From positions 1 through 23,443 of the forward strand of contig JANBTH010000255.1 of NCBI GenBank assembly GCA_027578815.1: a stretch of 23,443 bases of DNA. The letters run 5' to 3'. Below the pieces are notes generated by a model that did not search any database, was not told where the DNA came from, and saw nothing but the letters and a program-made list of their open reading frames with translations. Both the position numbers and the translations under genes were made by a program. Of this stretch, positions 17,401-23,443 are shown in pieces. The stretch is from Coemansia sp. RSA 1804. Its lineage: Eukaryota > Kickxellomycota > Kickxellomycetes > Kickxellales > Kickxellaceae. Positions within the stretch are counted from its first letter, which is position 1; each line of letters begins with the position of its first letter.

Positions 17401-17931
17401 CTTGGAGCATGGGACAGAAGCATCAATCCAACCACAGCAGCAGAGAACTACACAAGAATCGACTACTATGCATGGCCGCAAAAGATGTGGTCACCTCAAA
17501 GTGAGGACCTTGTCAAGTATCCAGAGACAATTATAGCACTGTATGGGTGTCTGAAGTACGATGGAATTGCCAGCGGAGAGCTTGCTGATGTTGCAGAAGC
17601 CGTTGCGCTGATTCAGGCCGGCATTGAATTGCCAGAAAGTGATACCGATAGCCTGGCATCCAGGCTCCATCAGTTGTATAATGACAGCAACTCGACACTA
17701 AACAGCAAGACAGCGCTTGAGATGGCTATAGAGCATATAGAAAATGACAAGAGGCAGACAGATACTACTACTCGCTATGAGTCACAGAATGATTACCATG
17801 AGATTGGAATGAGAAAAACTCCTGAAGGAACATGGATGATTAGCGACATTGACACGTTTAAGGCAGCAAATGGACTGCATCCCTTGCCTGAACCAATCGA
17901 GGAACTAGTTCCAAAGTACTCTGGCGTCTAA
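14466..17931 (+). CDS. M16A zinc metallopeptidase (insulin-degrading enzyme/Ste23-like), membrane-anchored, two exons
   Basis: The CDS is join(14466..14810, 14911..17931), 1121 residues; IDE and yeast Ste23 are about 1020. The inverted zinc motif HFLEH is at 107-111 (catalytic Glu110, ligands His107 and His111). The third ligand, Glu188, lies in VDSE, exactly 76 residues after His111 as the family requires, and Glu181 is also conserved. The C-terminal half keeps RTKEQLGYAV (Arg832, Tyr839), the IDE substrate-binding pair. A middle M16 domain is visible around LFPKPNVFIPENL...HPELLRLSDKLELWFKQD. Residues 7-23 form one hydrophobic helix with a basic N-terminal flank, suggesting a signal anchor or signal peptide; several N-x-S/T sites follow. 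It probably cleaves short peptides in the secretory pathway, at a membrane or outside the cell. Codon third positions are visibly more AT-rich than in the adjacent genes. Confidence 0.93.
14811..14910 (+). other. Spliceosomal intron of the M16 peptidase gene
   Basis: The donor GTAAGC directly follows the HFLEHMLFM codons and the acceptor CTGTAG ends at 14910. Removing 100 nt in phase 0 joins MLFM to GSGKYP, the conserved continuation in IDE-type enzymes. Confidence 0.93.
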
Positions 17932-18072
17932 GCAGAATTGTCGGTTTGCTTTCATACGACAATGTGCAATGGCACAAGGTTTGCTCCCGTGTAGATATGC
18001 ATAGCTTTATTTCATTTTCAATTTTGAATATCTTATTATATGCTTTTGGCTATAAAAAGAGCCGATAACAAT

Positions 18073-18078
18073 AATAAA
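18073..18078 (+). terminator. Candidate poly(A) signal of the M16 gene
   Basis: AATAAA lies 142 nt downstream of the M16 stop codon, at about the same distance as the RAD16 candidate. Confidence 0.45.
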
Positions 18079-18506
18079 GAACAACTGTTGCACAGAATTG
18101 AATAAATATGTGAAAAGGGTAGAAAGAAAATAGCCTTTAGGTTTTTTGTTTGTCTTGGAAAGTAATCGGTCTTTTGATGTATAAAAGTCAAGAGTCAATG
18201 GCCAAAGCTCGTTCTCACGCAACAATATGGTTGTTTAATGTCAAAGGAAAAGGTGGGATGCTATTAGAATCAATAGAAAGATATTTGAACAATAAGAAAA
18301 CAACGATGCAAAGGAAACAAAGTTTTCTTTTTTCCCTATTTTTAGCGGAATAGAAAGTATTGTTTGACTTTTATTTATTTCACATTCGTGCATCGTAAAC
18401 ACGGGGGCGTGGAGAATGAGTTTTCCTAGATAAAATATGTCGACTAGGACAGGTATAAAGGCAGCGCTGGACACGACAATCTAAACATTTGACATGGGAT
18501 GAAAAG

Positions 18507-18513
18507 TATAAAT
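18507..18513 (+). promoter_or_regulatory. TATA-like element of the four-helix membrane protein gene
   Basis: TATAAAT lies 120 nt upstream of the preferred ATG (18633). This favours the internal start over the in-frame ATG at 18489, which precedes the element. Confidence 0.45.
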
Positions 18514-18632
18514 TATTTTATTTTACCAAGGTCGTTAATTATTCCATATACACTTTACATTTTCATTATTTGCATTCTCATATCAGTTGCATCAGCACTA
18601 TTTTTACAACAGAAACAACACGTAATACGAGT

Positions 18633-19511
18633 ATGAGCATCCCGTTAAGCAGATATAACCGCTCGATGGCTAACCGCACAGAAAACTATGACGATGATGA
18701 TGAAGAGAGGTACCGGACACTGACGCCAGCGCTCACGGATTACTCGGCTGCCAGCGGAAAGGCAGATAACGAAAGCATGTACTACTATGAGCACCAGTGG
18801 AAGAACACGATGGGGAACGGTAAGACGTTTGTCGGGGATGCAGATACAATGCGAAGCATGGGCGACAGTATGATGCCAAGCCATTACATTATGCCTGAGC
18901 GCACCACATTCAGCCGCGCCACGGGCAAGTACCAAGCACCAAGCACAGTAGAAGAAAGCAGCAGCACCAGCAGCACCGTTGCGCTGGTTCCTAAGAAAGA
19001 AGAGTCGCTCTTTTCTGATTCGATGGTTAATTTGGAGCCGCTGGGAGGCCGACTGAGACAAGCGTTTGTGGGGCTCCGTCTAACACACACGATGGCCTCG
19101 GTCTTTCTGGTATCCTGTCTGGTTGCAATGCAGGTGTACATGCTGATGGTGACCAAAGTGACCATGGTAGCGGTGCCGCATTTTGTGTGCCGTGCGATTT
19201 TAATGGCGGTATCCGTGATCCTTGTCCTCTGCGACTGGGCAAAACCACGGAGCATTCTGAAACACTTCCCAATGTACAACGACAAACGGTCGTGGAAGGG
19301 GCTGGGACTGACGCAGCTGGTTGTTGCGTTGTTTGTGCTTGGCGATTCGACGCTTGCTGACATGCAGGCGGCGGAGAATGACCGGCGGTTTGCCAAGGTC
19401 CTTTTCCCGCTGGTTGTGAGCTCCAGTAGTCTGATGCTGGCGGTTGGAACCGCGTACTTTGCTGCCGGCGCTATTGGTGGAGTGAAGATCAAACAACGGT
19501 TCAAGCAGTAA
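18633..19511 (+). CDS. Four-transmembrane protein of unknown function (292 aa)
   Basis: The frame is open from 18489, but the preferred start is the ATG at 18633 (MSIPLSRYNRS). Translation from 18489 would include a TATA-like element and an AT-rich leader that does not look coding. Residues 1-148 are hydrophilic and probably cytosolic, with an acidic DDDDEE patch and a Ser-rich stretch. Four hydrophobic helices follow at about 150-173, 180-203, 226-247 and 256-282, separated by short loops, and the tail is basic (KIKQRFKQ). The topology resembles MARVEL-like or other small fungal four-helix membrane proteins, but I cannot place it in a named family. Likely location is the plasma membrane or an endomembrane. 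No signal peptide is needed, as helix 1 can act as an anchor. The adjacent genes give no functional link. Confidence 0.75.
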   Translation: MSIPLSRYNRSMANRTENYDDDDEERYRTLTPALTDYSAASGKADNESMYYYEHQWKNTMGNGKTFVGDADTMRSMGDSMMPSHYIMPERTTFSRATGKYQAPSTVEESSSTSSTVALVPKKEESLFSDSMVNLEPLGGRLRQAFVGLRLTHTMASVFLVSCLVAMQVYMLMVTKVTMVAVPHFVCRAILMAVSVILVLCDWAKPRSILKHFPMYNDKRSWKGLGLTQLVVALFVLGDSTLADMQAAENDRRFAKVLFPLVVSSSSLMLAVGTAYFAAGAIGGVKIKQRFKQ

Positions 19512-19885
19512 CGAAAACTAACGGGTCAGAGCGTCATTGTTTAATTGTTTTATTTAGTTTGACTTTTATTTTTCGCCACATTGTCAACATTTCTCGCAAT
19601 AAGAATGGTCTTTACTAGTCAGACATGGCATTCACGACCCGTCTTACTCCTTCACTGAATTATAAATAAGTTCCACAGGTATCTGGTACAAGTAGCATAG
19701 AATAGCGTTGAGCAAACAGCTCGCGTAAAAGAGCATGCTATGTATGCTGCAAGAGTGAGGATATTTCGCTTTCTTGGATTTCATCTTAAAAACAGCTTAT
19801 TATTAGCTATCTGTCGATTATGAAGAGTAAGAAATGGGAAAAAGAAGTGTGTGCATGAGATAAAAAGAAAGGAACAACCGCTAGC
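19512..19885. other. Convergent intergenic region before RPA2
   Basis: This 374-bp AT-rich spacer lies between the 3' ends of the four-helix protein gene (plus) and RPA2 (minus). No coding signal, clear AATAAA or RNA gene is seen. Confidence 0.55.
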
Positions 19886-22800
19886 CTATTTAATGTCAAG
19901 GGTGACCTTCATGTTCATAGACATCAGCTCAGTGGCCAGATAGCGGAAGACAAACGGCAGGGCGACGGTGGTGATAGCGTCGGGAGTCTCGCAGAGCCGG
20001 CATTGCAGATCCAGCGGGGCGGCGCGAGAGGAAGTCATAACAGCGCGAGCCTCGGCGCTAGACAGCGTAGCAAAGGCTGGTGCCAGAGCGCTGCGATCAG
20101 CAGGAACACGCAGGTCAACGGCATGCGAGGTGGCGGGAACTGCAAGCGGTGCCAGAATGGAGCCGCATGAGCGACACGCGTAGGCCAGCGAGTAGTCGGA
20201 GCAGTTCATCAGACGGTCCTGCAGGAAGTAGGCGGCACCATGGGCAATCAGCGCATCACGCTCCATCTCTCCCAGACGGATACCGCCGCCGCGCTTACGG
20301 CCCTTGATAGGCTGCATAGTCAGCGGGTTGACGGGACCGGTGGAGCGCACCTGGTACTTGTCGCTAACCATGTGGCGAAGACGCTGGTAGTACACGACGC
20401 CAATGTAGATGTCTGCGCGCATCTCGGTTCCAGCGACGCCCGAGTACATGGGCTCGCTGCCGTGGAAGTTGTAGCCTGCGCGACGCAGCTGCTCGCCAAA
20501 GTAATCAGCAGCAGTGTGAGTCTCGCCAAACTGGAATGGCGTGGCATCCTGGCACACGCCGTGCAGCGCACCGGCCTTGGCTGCCATCGACTCAACAAAC
20601 ATACCAATAGTCATACGCGACGGGAAGGCGTGTGGGTTGATGATAACGTCGGGCTGCATGCCAGACTCGGTGAATGGCATGTCAACGGCTGGGAACTTGA
20701 CGGAGCACACGCCCTTCTGTCCGTGACGTGACGAGAACTTGTCACCGATGATTGGCGAGCGAGGGATACGGAAGGTCAGAGCCACAACCTGCAGCTCTGG
20801 ATCAGCTCCGGCAAGCAGTCGCACCGTCTCCACGTATCCAGCTTCGCCGTGATAGGGATGGACCCGCGTACGGCCGCGCACTTCGTCAATGACAGCGTAA
20901 AGCGCATCACCGTCCTCCACACGGATTCCCGGGAACGGAAGTCCGTCGACATCGATGCGCTCGGTCACATCAGCTTTCGCCAGCACGTCGCGTCCAAGTC
21001 CGAAGCGCATGGTTGCCGCGTCGCCCGGCTTGCGGAAACGCGCCAGATCCACGTACTCGGTCTTGTAGATGGATCCGTAACCAAATCCACGCTCGTGTGC
21101 GCTCTTGTTGAGAATCATAGCGTCCTCCATGTCATAGCCAGTGTACGAAATCACAGCAACCACGGCGTTGGCGCCGTTCGGATATCCATCGACGCCGTAG
21201 TCGTCGTAGATACGCGGGCGGCAAATAGGCGTCTGGCCGGTCTGGATGCGGTACAGCTTGTTGTCAGTGCGGTATGGAAAGGACTGCATCGGCGTTCCCA
21301 TCGTCTGCTTTCCCATCTGACAGTTGCCTGTGAAGAACGCTGACTGCGCCCTCCCACTATCCGCGCGTCTGCGAGCCATAAAGTTCCCATTGCGCGCAAC
21401 CTGAAGACAGTACACAAAGCCGTCGTGATGCTCGTTCTCATACGCTTCTGGCCGTGGCGCTGCGGCGGTTCTTTCCTTGGCTGAAAACGATAGAGTAACA
21501 TCCAAAGCGTTATATTCATGGCCGGCGATCGTGGCACGAGCATCGGCCATCAATCCAACTATCGACAGATCGTGTGCCAGTGGGACGGACGCCGTGGAAA
21601 TGCTGACGCTGTCAGAGAAATCGATGCTCTGCCCCGCCAGACCCTCGACAAGCGCACGCGCCTGTGCAACGCTCAGCTGGGATACCCAGTCGTAGTGCAG
21701 CCAACGACGCGCGCGACTGAATCCTGTGGATATGCCAGTCACCGAGTCTGTTTGCGCAATGAGAGCGCGGTAGTGCGCCTGGTTGTACTCACACCGCTGC
21801 TTTGCGTCGGCTGGATCAAACGAGTTCGGGCCTGCAAGCATTGGCTGGAAGAAGTCGCGGACAGCGCGGCTAGCGATGGTCCATGTCAGCGGTCCGTGGC
21901 CAGTCTCTAGACCAAGTGCAGAAACAGTCTGCGCAAGACGGCTAAGCAGCTCTGTTACGTACGCAGATTCATCGCCAGCAACATTCATGCTAAGTGTGTC
22001 CTCTTCCAGATCGCCACTCCGCATCACTACACCAACAAGTCGGCACCAGTCCAGATGCGCGTTGTCAGCGTCAGCAGCAAGCCAAGGACACTCGGCCCAG
22101 GCGTAAGCAGCGTTTTCGTTACGGCCAACCACAGGGATTGCGTGGTTGGTGTGAACCCAGCGCTCGTCTCTGCGCTCCCAGTCCTTGGCGCCACGCGATT
22201 CAAGTCCAACGCCGGCTGCCATGTCAGCGGCGGTGTGGCTGGCAAAGGTGTTGGGTGCATCGCGGGTGTTGAGATACCAACGGTGTGCAGCATCGCACAC
22301 AGCATCCACGCCGTCGCCGCGTAGCAGATACAGCGGCTCGGTGTTGTGAGCAACCTTTGCAACGCGCTCGACGGTGTTCCACTGCTGAGCGCCAGTTTCC
22401 AACTCCATCGTCATCACGCGGTCGGTCTCCGCGACACGCGCAATGGGCGTCCAGCCAGTAGACGTCAGCACTTCGTGGTCGACGGTCAGACACTGGTACA
22501 TGTTACGCGGCGACTGGTTGAAGTCGCAGAAGGGTGTGAAGTTGGCGACAACCGACAGAATGTGTGTAGGAAGCACCTCCTGGTGCGTGGTAACAGCGGA
22601 GCGCACATCCTCGTCGAGACAGGCAATGTCCATGTAGACCTGCTCAAAGCTGCCAACAAGGTCCTCGCTCCGCGTGGCCAGATGCGTGACGGGCCGCACA
22701 AAGCGCGCAGGCGTGGTAAACAGAAACAGTCCAGGAAGTTGGCCACCGTGCGACTCTGGCACCAGCCCGATCTCGGTGGTGGATGGAATGCCTGCATCTT

Positions 22801-23443
22801 CACCGTGTCCCTTCAGGGCCTTGAGCTTTAGCGCACGCAGGGCCTCGGCGGCACGTGCGGCCACGGCCTGGCTGCAGTATCCCACGATGCGACCGTCCAG
22901 CTGCACCGTCAGCAGCCGAGCGCCACCGTAATTCTCGGAAGGGCGCGGCATCCCTGGCTGCACGCCCAGTCGCACCAACGCGCGCTCCACAGCTTCCGTG
23001 TCCTCCACATTGATAGTCAGTTTGCACTTGTGCGCCAGATGATTCAACAGGCCGCACGGCGACCCATCGGGCGTGTGCACGGGACACATAAAGCCCCAGG
23101 CTTCAGGCAGCAGCTTGCGCACTCCCGTTGTCTTCAGCTCGGCGAAGAAGGCACCTCTGTGGATGCAGCGGAAGTGAGATAAGTAGCGCAAAAAGTTGAG
23201 CTTCTCTGCTATAATCGTGTAGCCCGACACCTGCTGCATGTCAAGGCCTGTCTTGCTGACCAGATTGCCAGTAGCCAGAAAGTACTGCGCCTTCTGTCCG
23301 ACATCGGCTGGCACCCGCGCAAACAGCCGCTTCAGGTAGTGTGCATTGTACAGATCAGCCTTCTCAGTGTACGCGTCCTTCATCAGCTGCTGGCGCACAC
23401 CAAGCAGATAGTCGCTGATCTTCTCCTTGATAATTGCCAGATA
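19886..23443 (-). CDS. RPA2: RNA polymerase I second-largest subunit RPA2 (Rpa135), 5' partial, interrupted in frame by an intein
   Basis: The frame is open to the window edge; 15 codons (YLAIIKEKISDYLLG) precede the first in-window GTG at 23398, so roughly 400 N-terminal residues lie outside. Pol I subunit 2 signatures are clear: SGYTIIAEKLNFLRYLSHFRCIHRGAFF, WGFMCPVHTPDGSPCGLLNHL, SPRNMYQ, CQMGKQTMGTP, AVVAVISYTGYDMEDAMILNKSA and GDKFSSRHGQKGVCS. The C-terminus carries a zinc-binding pair (CRSC ... CRLC). By family knowledge this subunit forms half of the catalytic cleft and synthesises pre-rRNA in the nucleolus. A 390-residue in-frame insertion separates NMYQ from CQMGKQ. Without it the 478 residues after the insertion match the expected C-terminal length for yeast Rpa135. 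There is no intron in the visible part. The stop is TAG at 19886-19888. Only excision of the insertion from the protein would yield a normal subunit. Confidence 0.96.
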   Translation of the reverse strand, partial: YLAIIKEKISDYLLGVRQQLMKDAYTEKADLYNAHYLKRLFARVPADVGQKAQYFLATGNLVSKTGLDMQQVSGYTIIAEKLNFLRYLSHFRCIHRGAFFAELKTTGVRKLLPEAWGFMCPVHTPDGSPCGLLNHLAHKCKLTINVEDTEAVERALVRLGVQPGMPRPSENYGGARLLTVQLDGRIVGYCSQAVAARAAEALRALKLKALKGHGEDAGIPSTTEIGLVPESHGGQLPGLFLFTTPARFVRPVTHLATRSEDLVGSFEQVYMDIACLDEDVRSAVTTHQEVLPTHILSVVANFTPFCDFNQSPRNMYQCLTVDHEVLTSTGWTPIARVAETDRVMTMELETGAQQWNTVERVAKVAHNTEPLYLLRGDGVDAVCDAAHRWYLNTRDAPNTFASHTAADMAAGVGLESRGAKDWERRDERWVHTNHAIPVVGRNENAAYAWAECPWLAADADNAHLDWCRLVGVVMRSGDLEEDTLSMNVAGDESAYVTELLSRLAQTVSALGLETGHGPLTWTIASRAVRDFFQPMLAGPNSFDPADAKQRCEYNQAHYRALIAQTDSVTGISTGFSRARRWLHYDWVSQLSVAQARALVEGLAGQSIDFSDSVSISTASVPLAHDLSIVGLMADARATIAGHEYNALDVTLSFSAKERTAAAPRPEAYENEHHDGFVYCLQVARNGNFMARRRADSGRAQSAFFTGNCQMGKQTMGTPMQSFPYRTDNKLYRIQTGQTPICRPRIYDDYGVDGYPNGANAVVAVISYTGYDMEDAMILNKSAHERGFGYGSIYKTEYVDLARFRKPGDAATMRFGLGRDVLAKADVTERIDVDGLPFPGIRVEDGDALYAVIDEVRGRTRVHPYHGEAGYVETVRLLAGADPELQVVALTFRIPRSPIIGDKFSSRHGQKGVCSVKFPAVDMPFTESGMQPDVIINPHAFPSRMTIGMFVESMAAKAGALHGVCQDATPFQFGETHTAADYFGEQLRRAGYNFHGSEPMYSGVAGTEMRADIYIGVVYYQRLRHMVSDKYQVRSTGPVNPLTMQPIKGRKRGGGIRLGEMERDALIAHGAAYFLQDRLMNCSDYSLAYACRSCGSILAPLAVPATSHAVDLRVPADRSALAPAFATLSSAEARAVMTSSRAAPLDLQCRLCETPDAITTVALPFVFRYLATELMSMNMKVTLDIK
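21323..22492 (-). mobile_element. Intein in RPA2 (390 aa), between NMYQ and CQMGKQTMG
   Basis: The insertion begins with Cys1 (TGT at 22490-22492) in block A, CLTVDHEVLTSTGW, and ends with Asn390 (21323-21325), followed by the extein's own Cys+1. The B-block His is at residue 70 (VCDAAHRWYL; Asp stands where Thr is usual). Block F is FVYCLQVARNGNFMARR (359-375) and block G is SAFFTGN (384-390). Block F has Cys in place of Asp after VY, and the penultimate residue is Gly rather than His; both variants occur among active inteins. The reading frame is continuous with both exteins and carries no GT-AG intron signature at its edges. It lies in the strand-invariant motif near the Pol I active centre, a typical intein site. 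Inteins have been reported in nuclear RNA polymerase second-subunit genes of several fungi, algae and a slime mould; whether this site and lineage are known needs a search. Confidence 0.95.
21488..22072 (-). other. Degenerate LAGLIDADG homing endonuclease domain inside the intein
   Basis: Intein residues of about 141-335 keep the outline of a two-motif DOD endonuclease. Motif 1 is CRLVGVVMRSGDL (150-162). Block E is YDWVSQLSVAQARALVEGLAGQS (267-289). Block H, ISTASVPLAHDLSIVGLMADARATI (298-322), still resembles active family members. At the catalytic acidic position of each LAGLIDADG helix there is Ser (159 and 289) in place of Asp or Glu, so cleavage is very unlikely. The fold may be kept to support splicing or simply be decaying slowly. 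Confidence 0.8.

Larger units (their letters stand above)
17932..18632. other. Intergenic region between the M16 and four-helix protein genes
   Basis: This 701-bp AT-rich spacer contains the M16 poly(A) signal and a TATA-like element of the next gene. Short ORFs on both strands have no motif. Confidence 0.55.

Noticed and set aside
21323..22492. Reading the RPA2 insertion as an ordinary spliceosomal intron
   Set aside because: It is fully open over 390 codons in frame with both exteins, starts TGTCTGACC and ends GGCAAC rather than GT...AG, and encodes intein blocks.
1..23443. tRNA, rRNA, CRISPR array or bacterial-type operon signals
   Set aside because: I looked for tRNA B-box-like stretches, repeat-spacer patterns and Shine-Dalgarno-led gene strings and found none that hold up; the gene structure is eukaryotic.

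Overview
The window is nuclear DNA of a fungus. Coding stretches are GC-rich and split by a few short spliceosomal introns (GT...AG), and they lie among AT-rich spacers. The proteins look fungal: a RAD16-type repair ATPase, an RMD1/Sif2 (DUF155) protein, a UBE2G-type E2, an insulin-degrading-enzyme-like peptidase and RNA polymerase I subunit 2. GC-rich genes, sparse introns and an intein in an RNA polymerase gene would suit an early-diverging lineage such as Kickxellomycotina, but that placement is an inference and no rRNA or other marker is present.

Layout, left to right. At 1-399 (possibly to 500) is the 3' end of a low-complexity Ala/Ser/Gln-rich protein. It converges on a two-exon ubiquitin-conjugating enzyme on the minus strand (862-1513). 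A 1.2 kb spacer separates the E2 from the divergent RAD16 gene (2746-5733), a SNF2 ATPase with an embedded RING. From about 5847 to 8560 lies an AT-rich block of three diverged tandem units of roughly 0.75-1 kb. Each unit has a homologous upstream segment and a minus-strand small basic ORF; only the third copy is uninterrupted. An RMD1/DUF155 gene (9104-10898, one intron), a PhzF-family gene (11489-12376) and an unrecognised 336-residue protein (12796-13806) follow. Next come a large M16 zinc metallopeptidase with an N-terminal membrane anchor (14466-17931, one intron) and a four-helix membrane protein of unknown function (18633-19511). The window closes with the 3' part of RPA2 on the minus strand, open at the window edge (19886-23443).

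The most notable element is a 390-residue intein in RPA2 (21323-22492). It sits directly before the native Cys of the invariant NMYQ/CQMGKQTMG motif near the active centre of RNA polymerase I. Its protein-splicing ends (Cys1, a B-block His, F and G blocks, terminal Asn followed by Cys+1) are recognisable. The catalytic acidic residues of both LAGLIDADG motifs are replaced by Ser, so the homing endonuclease is probably dead while splicing must persist for a functional Pol I. The second notable structure is the tandem small-gene array at 5847-8560, which I cannot match to any known family.

Apart from the possible E2/E3 link between the divergent E2 and RAD16 genes, the neighbours show no shared pathway; this looks like an ordinary chromosomal segment carrying two unusual insertions or expansions.
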